Part shown: positions 51,101-58,448 of the stretch, one piece after another | Layout: the number at the start of each line of letters is the position of its first letter | Position numbering within the stretch: the first letter of the stretch is position 1 | Source: a virus | Length of the DNA: 64,000 bases | Reading direction: 5' to 3' (one strand) | Virus record (IMG/VR): IMGVR_UViG_3300027714_000004 | Coordinates: 81,427 to 145,426 of that record | Made by a program: the position numbers and the translations under genes | The notes under the pieces: model-generated | The model's database searches: none | What the model was told of the DNA's origin: nothing | What the model saw: only the letters and a program-made list of their open reading frames with translations

Positions 51101-52718
51101 TACAGTCCTAGAAGGCGAAATGTCTGCAACTCAACTTGCTGCTGGCGTAAATGCTGATGGAACATATGCTGCTCCATCAGGTACTAACTACATTGATCTA
51201 TCTACATCTCTAGCAGATGCAGACAAGAAGTTAGACACCGCAATCAAGTCTGCTGACACTGCTCGTATCGCTGGTGACACTAACTTGCAATCACAGATGA
51301 CTGCCGAAGTTGCTCGTGCAACTGCTGCTGAAGGTTTACTATCTACTAACCTAACTGCTGAATCTACTCGTGCAACTGCTGCTGAAGCTGCTAACGGTGT
51401 ATTGATCGTTGCTAACGCAACTGCAATCGCAGCTGAAGCGTCACGTGCTCAAACAATAGAAGGTGATCTACAAACTCAGCTCAACTTCTTTGTTTCTAAC
51501 ACTGATTCTGCTTCACTAGATTCACTAACAGAAATCGTTACTGCATTCCAAAATGCAGATGGTACTCTAACTGGTCTGATCACTCAGAACCAAGTAGACA
51601 TTACTACTAACGCAACTGGTTTAGGTAATGAAATCTCAGCTCGAATTGCAGGTGATACTGCGGTACGTGGTGAATTTGCTGCTGCTGATGCTGTTCTACT
51701 AACTCAAGTAGATGCTCGAATCAAGAAAGCTGGTGACTTTATGTCTGGTGACCTAGCAATGTCTGGAAACAAGGTTTCTAATATTGCTGACGGTACAGAC
51801 GCTGCTGACGCGACTAACAAAGGTCAGTTGGATACAGGTCTTGCTGCACAACATATCTCTCAGTTCTCATCTACTGATCTTTCAGAAGGTAATAATCAGT
51901 TCTTCACTCCACTACGTGCTCGTGCCTCTATCTCGGTAACTGACGTTTCGGGTGAAGGTAAAGTATCTTTTGACCCATCAACTGGTGTTATTGCTGCTGA
52001 TACTGCTAAATCGTTTGTCGAGATGACTGATGTTGTAGATACAGACCTAGTCAATAAGGAAGGTTTTGTTGCTCGTGTTAAGACTGATGGTACAGCTATC
52101 GAACTAGTAGATCCTAAAGAATTGCAGTTTAACAATGCAAAACGTCAGGTTATTGCTGGTGACGGTGCACAGACTACTTTCGCACTAGACTTCTACACAG
52201 CAGAATCTAACGCAATGGTATTTGTTGGTGGTGTTATTCAGGATCCATCTGCTCACTATACAATTGATGCTGTTAACCAACAGATCACTTTCAACGCATC
52301 TATCCCAGTTGGTACTCAGGCGGTTGTAATCGCTCAGTCTACTAACTCTGTTGGTGTACTAGATCCTAAGTCTGTTGGTCTAGAGACTCTTGCTGATAAC
52401 ATTAAGGTATTTGAACAAGGTACTGACGTTATTGCTGGAACTTCTATGACAGTCGTTTCTTCATTCAACAAAGCACTATACCGTTCTGCTAAGTACGTAG
52501 TAACTGTAGAAAGCAATGGTCAGTTCGAAACTCGCGAATGTCTAGTTATTCACGATGGAACAAATGCTTATATTACTGAATATGGTATCATCTTCACAGG
52601 TTCTGATCTGTTAGGTGACACTGATGTTCGTATCAGTGGTTCAAGTGTAGAACTTATGTACACATCAGTTAGCGCTGGTTCAGTAGTATCTGTAGCTGCT
52701 TCATACGTCGATTGTTAA
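48129..52718 (+). CDS. Long Ala-rich coiled-coil tail fibre
   Basis: 1529 residues. The N-terminus has ALADKAVLNTKLDESAVQGQ and QYFTPARAQSAVAPD, a fibre attachment style. Residues about 100-1200 are a very long Ala/Glu/Thr-rich heptad region of units like TARAxAAExAL. It is punctuated by four copies of a module near 160, 435, 755 and 1120 (NTDSAALDSLTEIVAAFQNA and variants). The last about 300 residues are beta-rich (FMSGDLAMSGNKVSNIADGT, GVIQDPSAHYTID, final VVSVAASYVDC) and likely form the tip or connector. Probably a trimeric long tail fibre. Confidence 0.82.
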   Translation: MAFRQIKSPALADKAVLNTKLDESAVQGQATLTGMINPADCFTLLYDVGTDSLKKIGADAFFASFSTDDLQEGDSQYFTPARAQSAVAPDIAAAVLTETNRASAAETLLQSNIQAETSARTQADITLQSNITAEETRAKLREDSIEASSQTADTALSGRLDDILSNTDSAAIDSFVEVITAFQSADSVLTASTIANSSAITSEVNRATGVETANASAISVETARATAAEVALASLLSAEEVARIAADAALTARVSTEEGLSVSLQSQITTEAARAAAAEGVNSSAIASEVTRATGAEAANASNLTDEINARAVADTQVRVDLNAAIVSGDNAAKAHADAADALLMGDATIDGTPSNSVAERIESAKTGAVSEAAIDAAEKVAVETTNRLLAEAQFQTQITANDGDITALQAADTAEASARTTGDAGLQSQIDFITNNTDSAALDSLTEIVAAFQNADSDMSALVGSNTAAISTEKARAEGIESALSTAISTEASTRGTADQGLQSQITAEETARIAADATTLASAKSYTDAEADSHQAAAQSHADAQDTALVGDASVNGTSGNTITARIATAKALAFGYTDTQVTAEAASRTAADTAQSLRTTVLESDMDDVEALAAQNEIDLRAEEVARTTGDAGLQGQITAEATTRAAADTALTSSLATEVARAQGVESTNAAAVVTERQRAEAVEAGLRTDANTNTVNISSNLGAINVERTRALGAELALELSIGDEYDRAVAAEGVLTTGLNTLSGTVSNILSNTDSSALDSLTEIVGAFQNADSDLSGIITANSGRLTSVEGRALTLETEMDAVEGRATAVEGRATALETEQGLQAARITASESDVSGLETKLGDGVFDTTSQSITGAIGELHTEATANTSGLVSAVARADADSDALASEIVSRTAADTSIRTDIASYRSTDTADYIARDGVVLASAQTYAETEANDAEAAAKTYADGIVASEATLRDNADIVLAGQITSEATARITADNQLDSRATVLEGEMSATQLAAGVNADGTYAAPSGTNYIDLSTSLADADKKLDTAIKSADTARIAGDTNLQSQMTAEVARATAAEGLLSTNLTAESTRATAAEAANGVLIVANATAIAAEASRAQTIEGDLQTQLNFFVSNTDSASLDSLTEIVTAFQNADGTLTGLITQNQVDITTNATGLGNEISARIAGDTAVRGEFAAADAVLLTQVDARIKKAGDFMSGDLAMSGNKVSNIADGTDAADATNKGQLDTGLAAQHISQFSSTDLSEGNNQFFTPLRARASISVTDVSGEGKVSFDPSTGVIAADTAKSFVEMTDVVDTDLVNKEGFVARVKTDGTAIELVDPKELQFNNAKRQVIAGDGAQTTFALDFYTAESNAMVFVGGVIQDPSAHYTIDAVNQQITFNASIPVGTQAVVIAQSTNSVGVLDPKSVGLETLADNIKVFEQGTDVIAGTSMTVVSSFNKALYRSAKYVVTVESNGQFETRECLVIHDGTNAYITEYGIIFTGSDLLGDTDVRISGSSVELMYTSVSAGSVVSVAASYVDC

Positions 52719-52736
52719 TCTAAAAGTACCAAATGG

Positions 52737-52760
52737 GGGGGTGGGAAACCACCTCCTTTC
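52737..52760 (+). other. GAAA-tetraloop hairpin, copy 1
   Basis: GGGGGTGG and CCACCTCC pair (one G-U) around a GAAA loop; TTTC follows. It lies between the long fibre and the collagen-like fibre. It could be a weak terminator. Confidence 0.65.
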
Positions 52761-52769
52761 AATCAATAA

Positions 52770-52827
52770 TTCTAAAAGGTAATAGAATAATGAGCTTTAA
52801 CAAAAAATTTAGAATACAAAATGGTGC
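52770..52827 (+). repeat. 58-bp identical repeat, copy 1 (start of fibre gene)
   Basis: Identical to 56331-56388. Covers the ribosome binding site (AAAAGGTAATAGAATA), the ATG and the first 12-13 codons ([13 protein letters not shown]) of the fibre genes. The gene at 58449 carries a diverged copy. Confidence 0.95.
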
Positions 52828-53641
52828 GGACATTACTGGTAGCGTATACGTAGGCAACCAGTTAGTAATCGACTCTGACGGTAAAATCTCTCTAGCATCA
52901 GTAACTGACGCAGTTTCATCTGCTGTATCTTCGGATATTGCTTCACTGCAATCGCAGATCACTGCAATGTTAGGAACTTCACCAGAATCTTTGGACACGT
53001 TACAAGAAATTGTTTCTACTTTCCAAAGTGCTGATGGAGATCTACAAACTTTAATCACGAACACTTCTTCTGCCGTTGCATCTTTACAATCTACTATGGG
53101 GTCAGGTTCTTTAGATACTGACGCTAGTACTATTGTTGGTGCCGTCAATGAACTTCATACATCAGTATTAAATATTCCTGCTGGCCCAACTGGCCCAACA
53201 GGCCCTGCTGGTGCAGAAGGTCAACAAGGTATCCAAGGTATCCAAGGTATCGCAGGCCCTGATGGTGCACAAGGACTACAAGGCATACACGGTGTTCAAG
53301 GTATTCAAGGCGAAACTGGAACTCCCTTTGATGTACAGGGCAATCTGATTGTTGCAGGAAAATTAACTTCTGACAAAAAGACCAGTGTTACTGCAACATC
53401 TACGACTGTAGTAAAAGGTACTCACCTCTATGTTAGTGCATCGGGACAAACAATTACGTTACCTGCTTCTCCGGTAATGGGAGATTCTGCACACATAACT
53501 GTAGGTGAATTTGCAGATACAGTTGTAGCTGGAAATGGCGAAAAGATTATGGGCGATGCGTCTAATTTCACAATGGACGCGGCTTGTCTTTCAATTAACT
53601 TCGTATATACTGAAGTTGCTAAAGGGTGGGTGATGTCATGA
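52790..53641 (+). CDS. Collagen-like tail fibre 1
   Basis: 283 residues. [20 protein letters not shown] is the shared attachment start. [20 protein letters not shown] near 66-85 is a stalk module. Residues about 132-177 are some fifteen Gly-X-Y triplets ([20 protein letters not shown]...) predicting a collagen-like triple helix. The C-terminus (about 180-283) is a beta domain ([20 protein letters not shown]) typical of fibre heads. No S74 chaperone. ATGA overlap with the next adhesin gene suggests one functional unit. Confidence 0.82.
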   Translation: MSFNKKFRIQNGADITGSVYVGNQLVIDSDGKISLASVTDAVSSAVSSDIASLQSQITAMLGTSPESLDTLQEIVSTFQSADGDLQTLITNTSSAVASLQSTMGSGSLDTDASTIVGAVNELHTSVLNIPAGPTGPTGPAGAEGQQGIQGIQGIAGPDGAQGLQGIHGVQGIQGETGTPFDVQGNLIVAGKLTSDKKTSVTATSTTVVKGTHLYVSASGQTITLPASPVMGDSAHITVGEFADTVVAGNGEKIMGDASNFTMDAACLSINFVYTEVAKGWVMS

Positions 53642-54714
53642 GTAATTTTTCGGACTTCATCGGAAGTAGCGGCGGTGGCGGTGGCGGTTCTCAAGTCAAC
53701 GATGCTAAGTATATTGTTAACGACGTTAACTTGATTGTAACAGCAGATGGCGAACACTGGCAGAAGTCGGGTGTTACAAACTCGAACACCGTTACCTATC
53801 CCGATGCTTCTACTGCTGCTGGCCCCATTGGTACTGCTACAGATGCAGAAGTGATTTTACCAGACACTCACGATCGTCCCATCGCTGGGCAATCGACTAC
53901 TAACGGAAAATGGCTTTGGTACACAAATGCGTCAGGATCGATGCAAATCCGAGCAACTCGGTTGGATGGTACAGGTTCATCGGTTGAGGCATATAATGGC
54001 CCCGACTATGCAAACATGAATGGTCGGCTCTTCATACACGCGGATGGTGATGGTTACATGTACACATTGCATGCTCACGGTTATGGAAACGGTTTCCAAT
54101 CAAGATACCACCAGATAAGACGTTACACTATTAATCAAAGTACTGGTCAGCTGACCCATAATGGTAACGTTGGGGGAAGCCATCTAGATTTTGGGCCCCA
54201 TTGGTGCTATGGCCTCATGTCAAATGATATTGTCGGCCGAGACTCATACTTTCGTGTAATGGCTCAAGCCCAGGATGGTTCGCAGAGATCATTTTATGTG
54301 AATAAAAGCACCGGCGCTATGGGTGTTGAAAGAACCTTCTACACCGCAGATAGTGGTGTAAAAATGCCCGGTGATATTGCGAGCGTTCATGAATTTAACG
54401 GAGAAATTTGGATAAAAGGCTTTGATGGGTACATGTACGTTTGGAATTCAGGACTTACAACCTTCCGGATAAAAGTTGATGTAGGTACTTCGGGTTCGTT
54501 CTTCTCAAAGACTGACAGTATTAGCTCACAGGCATTGGAAACTGATACATACGCTTCTATGCCTAACGGCAGTGTTAGCGGTGTTCATAACTATCAGCGT
54601 ATGTATGAGATGACCACTAATGGTTATAAAAACCACCCGCCAACCACAATTATTGGAATTCAGAATAATCAGACTGAAAGTGCAGGCGTTAACTTATATA
54701 TGAGGATAAAGTAA
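53638..54714 (+). CDS. MSNFSDFI adhesin 1
   Basis: 358 residues. [20 protein letters not shown] is a short N-terminal module plus Gly linker, then [20 protein letters not shown] and a beta-rich body with many aromatic turns ([20 protein letters not shown]), a propeller-like pattern. The C-terminus ends NLYMRIK. A paralogue with the same start and end lies at 54999. Likely a receptor-binding head. ATGA overlap with collagen-like fibre 1 and TAATG to the small chaperone. Confidence 0.78.
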   Translation: MSNFSDFIGSSGGGGGGSQVNDAKYIVNDVNLIVTADGEHWQKSGVTNSNTVTYPDASTAAGPIGTATDAEVILPDTHDRPIAGQSTTNGKWLWYTNASGSMQIRATRLDGTGSSVEAYNGPDYANMNGRLFIHADGDGYMYTLHAHGYGNGFQSRYHQIRRYTINQSTGQLTHNGNVGGSHLDFGPHWCYGLMSNDIVGRDSYFRVMAQAQDGSQRSFYVNKSTGAMGVERTFYTADSGVKMPGDIASVHEFNGEIWIKGFDGYMYVWNSGLTTFRIKVDVGTSGSFFSKTDSISSQALETDTYASMPNGSVSGVHNYQRMYEMTTNGYKNHPPTTIIGIQNNQTESAGVNLYMRIK

Positions 54715-54935
54715 TGTATAACGAAGATTTACCGGCAAACAACCTTACCCCAGAGCAACAAGCGGAAAATGATATCAGTGTTGGACGCTTTTGGCGAGAT
54801 CAGGAACTAAAAAACAGCGACTGGATTGCAGCCATACCAGATCATGGATTACATGCTGATTACATGACCTACCGTACAGCTCTACGTAACTGGCCTTCAA
54901 CCGAAGACTTCCCAGCTACTAAACCAGAAATGTAA
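54714..54935 (+). CDS. Putative fibre chaperone, copy 3 (short)
   Basis: 73 residues. FWRDQELKNSDWIAAIPDHG, then YMTYRTALRNWPS and a final PATKPEM are the minimal form of the family at 31515 and 41111, without the N-terminal beta domain. TAATG coupling to the adhesin before it suggests it assists that protein. A terminator-like hairpin follows. Confidence 0.75.
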   Translation: MYNEDLPANNLTPEQQAENDISVGRFWRDQELKNSDWIAAIPDHGLHADYMTYRTALRNWPSTEDFPATKPEM

Positions 54936-54942
54936 TACTAAA

Positions 54943-54973
54943 ATGAAAGAGGTGGGAAACCACCTCTTTTCAT
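54943..54973 (+). terminator. GAAA-tetraloop terminator, copy 2
   Basis: ATGAAAGAGGTGG and CCACCTCTTTTCAT form a stem of at least ten base pairs with a GAAA loop and a U-run. Strongest member of the hairpin family at 52737, 54943 and 56301. Confidence 0.85.
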
Positions 54974-54998
54974 AACATTTAAAAATAAGGAAAAAAGT

Positions 54999-56048
54999 AT
55001 GAGTAATTTTTCAGACTTTATTAGTAGTAGCAGCGATGATAGCACAACTGCTGGAAGTACACCGTTAAATGGATTGACTATTTTTTCATCGGATCAACCA
55101 GAATTCGTAGTTACGGAATCAGGAGAGCACTATGTAAAAACTGGTGTTACCAGTGATAATTTCACTGATTACCCAGATCAAGTTATAAAAGGATTTTCGA
55201 AAACTTCCACCCCAGAAGTTGGTGAAGGCTCAAATTTTGGTACAATCTACGGTAATCGAAAATACACTTTTAGAAAGCATGGGCAGTATTTAAGCTACCT
55301 ATTTAACTGGAATGGCACTACGGGAGATCTTTACACATCTTCTCCTAATGGTTCAAACAATAATGGTTCGGTTGACTATAACTGGCGTTGGAATAGTATC
55401 TCTACCCATAATAACACAAGGACGTTTGGATTTAGAGACAACTATGTAGATTACATGACTCATACAGATTCTTGGGGAAGCGTCAGCAAGTATAACTATT
55501 ATACTGGAGTATCTTTTACTCAAGGATTTTATGATCACGAACTTGCTTATGACCAAGATAGTCAGAGAGTCTACGCATATACCTATAGTCTTGATAGAAT
55601 GGTAGTATTTAACGTATCAGGTACACCATATGTGGAAGCGAACTACACCTTTGGTCGTCCTACAGATAATAGTTTCACTTCTTGCACAGGAATGTCTTAC
55701 GGCGATGGAGCTTTGCATTTCTGTGGCCAAAATGATGTTTTGGGCGGTAATATGATCTCGAAAGTCCCCATCACTGGTGGTGGCGACACTTCTAAAACAT
55801 GGGGAGCAGGCGGGACTGTAACCGTAGGACTAAAAAGATATGAATCGACTATAGGGGTGTCTGCTCATTTGGTTCAGTGGAGTCACTTTGATACAACTAC
55901 TGGGAAAGATGTGTATTGTGGATTTCATGCCACTCAAGATGGATTGAAGTTCTTTGCCGAAGGATTGACATGGGACTCTGGTACTACTCGTCAGTATATG
56001 ACTCACGGTCAGTCAGGATCACCAACACTATATAAGAGGATCAAGTAA
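54999..56048 (+). CDS. MSNFSDFI adhesin 2
   Basis: 349 residues. [20 protein letters not shown], then QPEFVVTESGEHYVKTGVTS align with the start of adhesin 1; the bodies then diverge while keeping beta-rich, Tyr/Trp-rich character and ending LYKRIK. This pattern, conserved ends and a variable middle, is expected of alternative receptor-binding proteins. AAGGAAAAAAG precedes the ATG. TAATG to the next small chaperone. Confidence 0.78.
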   Translation: MSNFSDFISSSSDDSTTAGSTPLNGLTIFSSDQPEFVVTESGEHYVKTGVTSDNFTDYPDQVIKGFSKTSTPEVGEGSNFGTIYGNRKYTFRKHGQYLSYLFNWNGTTGDLYTSSPNGSNNNGSVDYNWRWNSISTHNNTRTFGFRDNYVDYMTHTDSWGSVSKYNYYTGVSFTQGFYDHELAYDQDSQRVYAYTYSLDRMVVFNVSGTPYVEANYTFGRPTDNSFTSCTGMSYGDGALHFCGQNDVLGGNMISKVPITGGGDTSKTWGAGGTVTVGLKRYESTIGVSAHLVQWSHFDTTTGKDVYCGFHATQDGLKFFAEGLTWDSGTTRQYMTHGQSGSPTLYKRIK

Positions 56049-56287
56049 TGAACCAGCAAATCGATAATTCTAACTTGGTAGGAAAAGAGTGGCGTGATGC
56101 CGAACTTAATAATACTGACTGGGTCTCGATGATCCCAGATCATCCCCAGCACGAATCCTATAAGAAATATAGACAGGAACTTCGCGACTGGCCAGTCTGG
56201 GTTGAAGATGTAGTAGACTCAGAAGGTATTATTGTACAACATGGTGAACATCCTAACGGATACCCATCTACTAAACCAGAAATGTAA
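56048..56287 (+). CDS. Putative fibre chaperone, copy 4 (short)
   Basis: 79 residues. EWRDAELNNTDWVSMIPDHP, then YKKYRQELRDWPV and the final YPSTKPEM make it a paralogue of the gene at 54714. TAATG coupling to adhesin 2. Contains a short insert (WVEDVVDSEGIIVQHGEHPN) absent from copy 3. Confidence 0.75.
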   Translation: MNQQIDNSNLVGKEWRDAELNNTDWVSMIPDHPQHESYKKYRQELRDWPVWVEDVVDSEGIIVQHGEHPNGYPSTKPEM

Positions 56288-56291
56288 CCCT

Positions 56292-56299
56292 TATAAATA
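56292..56299 (+). promoter_or_regulatory. T4-type late promoter core TATAAATA
   Basis: Exact TATAAATA, 59 bases before ATG 56351; the GAAA hairpin lies at the predicted start of its transcript. Confidence 0.82.
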
Positions 56300-56300
56300 C

Positions 56301-56320
56301 GGGGGTGGGAAACCACCTCC
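56301..56320 (+). other. GAAA-tetraloop hairpin, copy 3
   Basis: GGGGGTGG and CCACCTCC pair around GAAA (one G-U). Because the late promoter is upstream, the hairpin would sit at the very 5' end of the mRNA. Confidence 0.65.
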
Positions 56321-56330
56321 ATACAATTAC

Positions 56331-56388
56331 TTCTAAAAGGTAATAGAATAATGAGCTTTAACAAAAAATTTAGAATACAAAATGGTGC
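56331..56388 (+). repeat. 58-bp identical repeat, copy 2 (start of fibre gene)
   Basis: Identical to 52770-52827, covering the binding site, ATG and first codons. Confidence 0.95.
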
Positions 56389-57271
56389 AGATATCACAGG
56401 TCAAGTATTCGTAGGCAATCAGTTAGTAATTGATGCAGACGGTACAATACTTCTTCCTGCAATCACTGATGCAGTCGCAGCAGCGGTTGCTTCAGATATC
56501 TTTACTCTACAGACACAAGTAGATGCCATTCTTGGTAGTTCTCCAGAAACTTTAGATACACTTCAAGAAATCGTTGCTACCTTTTCATCGGCAGACGGCG
56601 ATCTACAAACTTTAATCACTAACACTTCTTCGGCAGTCTCTACTTTACAGGCTACCGTAGGTTCAGGTGCTTTGTCAACTAGTTCAAATACTCTAGTTGC
56701 AGCGGTTAACGAAATCCACACTTCGGTTCAGAATATTCCTGCTGGCCCTACTGGTGCTACTGGCCCACAAGGTATTCAGGGTGTTAAAGGCGATACTGGA
56801 GCTACAGGTGCTGCTGGCCCAACTGGTCAAACAGGTACTCAAGGCCCATCAGGTCAAACAGGTGCACAGGGTGCAACTGGCGCCACAGGAACTACGTCAG
56901 GTACTCCTAGTGATGTACAACTGTCTAGTCTGTACAACAACGGCAACAATGTTAGCGGTTCGTTCACAGCAACAGGTGACATCACTGCATACTCTGACAG
57001 ATCTTTGAAAGAGAATATCGAAGTTATTGCTAACCCTCTTGAAGTACTGAAAGGTATGAGAGGTGTAACATATAACCGTATCGATATGAACGGTAGAGAG
57101 CAGGTAGGTGTTATTGCACAAGAAGTTGAAGCAGTTCTGCCTCAAGTTGTTCATACTGATGGAAATGGAATCAAACATGTTGCTTATGGTAACATAGTTG
57201 CTTTGTTGATAGAAGCAGTAAAAGATCTTCAGGGGCAGGTTGAGGAGATGAAAGATGGCTCTTCAAAGTAG
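56351..57271 (+). CDS. Collagen-like tail fibre 2 with S74 chaperone
   Basis: 306 residues. N-terminal [20 protein letters not shown] as in fibre 1, stalk module near 66-85, and Gly-X-Y triplets at about 132-180 ([19 protein letters not shown]...), including a Lys in the Y position (K146). From S215 the protein is a Peptidase_S74 intramolecular chaperone ([39 protein letters not shown]) with the expected Ser215 and Lys220 for self-cleavage after trimerisation. Overlaps the tip gene by 17 bases. Confidence 0.9.
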   Translation: MSFNKKFRIQNGADITGQVFVGNQLVIDADGTILLPAITDAVAAAVASDIFTLQTQVDAILGSSPETLDTLQEIVATFSSADGDLQTLITNTSSAVSTLQATVGSGALSTSSNTLVAAVNEIHTSVQNIPAGPTGATGPQGIQGVKGDTGATGAAGPTGQTGTQGPSGQTGAQGATGATGTTSGTPSDVQLSSLYNNGNNVSGSFTATGDITAYSDRSLKENIEVIANPLEVLKGMRGVTYNRIDMNGREQVGVIAQEVEAVLPQVVHTDGNGIKHVAYGNIVALLIEAVKDLQGQVEEMKDGSSK

Positions 57272-57857
57272 TGGTGCGATATCAATCGGGAGTCTTCGTA
57301 GTGAGTATAGTGACGACGGTTCTTCATCTTTAAGCGAGTTTTATCGTGGCGGTTCTAGAGTAGTTTCTTCAGTTACTGTATCAGTAGCAACACCTTACAG
57401 TTACTACACTACTTCGTATGAGAATCAGACTACATATACTTCACAGGCTCAGACATCTTACAGTACGCATGGTGAGTATGGGTGGGATAACTACAGTGGT
57501 GCTCAGACCTTCTGGTATGGTAGTGCGAATAACGCAAGGTACTTTATCATTTGGGCAGGTTCGTACAAGCGTTACCTTTCTTCGTACTTCACATCGTATG
57601 CTCACGCTGATGGTTGGACATATAGTCTACAGAGTGTAATGTACGTAATTGGAGCGGACATATATATTGGTGACGTTTACAGAACACGGCAGGTAGCAAC
57701 TACTACCTATATACAAGTACCAACAACAGTTCAGGTTGCGGTTCAGAACGGCCCGTACACCGGATATAACTATAGTAACCAATCCGAAAACCGAAATACA
57801 GGTGTGCCACAAACAGGTACTCTATCATTATCAAACTTTTATGGAGGACATAACTAA
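57255..57857 (+). CDS. Fibre tip/receptor-binding protein
   Basis: 200 residues. The N-terminal [20 protein letters not shown] and [10 protein letters not shown] and the C-terminal [15 protein letters not shown] are paired motifs that frame phage adhesin tips (SGxIsl.di..E....slsdyYrgG ... P.sGtIslsnFyG). The middle is Tyr/Ser/Thr-rich ([20 protein letters not shown]) and would be the variable receptor surface. Overlaps the S74 fibre gene; TAATG to the next gene. Confidence 0.8.
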   Translation: MALQSSGAISIGSLRSEYSDDGSSSLSEFYRGGSRVVSSVTVSVATPYSYYTTSYENQTTYTSQAQTSYSTHGEYGWDNYSGAQTFWYGSANNARYFIIWAGSYKRYLSSYFTSYAHADGWTYSLQSVMYVIGADIYIGDVYRTRQVATTTYIQVPTTVQVAVQNGPYTGYNYSNQSENRNTGVPQTGTLSLSNFYGGHN

Positions 57858-58246
57858 TGTCTTTGCAACACACTAGCGAAATCAAAAGAATTGAAGTGCT
57901 ACCAACTTTAGGCGAATTTACTAATGTCATAAAGAGAGTAGTCCTAGAAGTAACTTTCACTGACCCTGATCTGGCACATCCAGTAGAGTCTAAAACAATG
58001 ATGGTATCAGTATTATCATCCGAAGACATGTCAGATTTTGTTCAAATCTCTGATGTAACAGAATCTCAGATCATAAAGTGGACGTTTGACTACCACGGCG
58101 GAGAAGAGAAATTTGTTGAAATGACTTCTAAACAGCATGGTGAAGAATTGGCTCGTCGAGTTGAATCTTACGGTCTAAAGAAGTTCGACTTAGATTCACA
58201 ATCAATTGTCGATGTCGCTGACGAATATGACGACTTTTTAAACTAG
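57857..58246 (+). CDS. Unknown small virion-associated protein
   Basis: 129 residues, [20 protein letters not shown], beta-rich in the first half (VIKRVVLEVTFTDPD) and acidic and helical at the C-terminus (VDVADEYDDFLN). TAATG coupling to the tip gene suggests a partner or chaperone for the tip. No family recognised. Confidence 0.7.
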   Translation: MSLQHTSEIKRIEVLPTLGEFTNVIKRVVLEVTFTDPDLAHPVESKTMMVSVLSSEDMSDFVQISDVTESQIIKWTFDYHGGEEKFVEMTSKQHGEELARRVESYGLKKFDLDSQSIVDVADEYDDFLN

Positions 58247-58254
58247 TATAAATA
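58247..58254 (+). promoter_or_regulatory. T4-type late promoter core TATAAATA
   Basis: Exact TATAAATA, 195 bases before the giant fibre ATG, with four hairpins in between. Confidence 0.82.
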
Positions 58255-58262
58255 GTAATATT

Positions 58263-58294
58263 GGGAAATATAGTAACCTTTAATTTCCCTTTTT
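58263..58294 (+). terminator. Terminator-like hairpin in giant fibre leader
   Basis: GGGAAAT (58263-58269) and ATTTCCC (58283-58289) pair, followed by TTTTT. It is downstream of the late promoter start, so it would be transcribed first. Confidence 0.65.
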
Positions 58295-58302
58295 AAACTT
58301 AT

Positions 58303-58417
58303 CCCTCAGTCCATAATGGGCTGGGGGGTATTAAAAATACGTTCTGGTCTTCAGAGCATATTACAAACTGAGAATAGAGTCCTTCTATTCTCATTCAATC
58401 GGGAGTGGAATCACTCC
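58303..58417 (+). other. Three further hairpins in giant fibre leader
   Basis: CCCTCAGTCCA/TGGGCTGGGG with G-U pairs (58303-58326), GAGAATAGA/TCTATTCTC (58370-58392), and GGAGTG/CACTCC with GAAT loop (58402-58417). No ORF of any size is seen in 58255-58448. Confidence 0.7.
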
Positions 58418-58448
58418 ACCTCTCATATTATAATTCTAAGGTGTACAA

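Noticed and set aside
48400-51600. Regular repeats that could be taken for a CRISPR array
   Set aside because: The repeats are protein-coding, vary continuously, have no constant-length spacers and stay in one open frame of 1529 codons.
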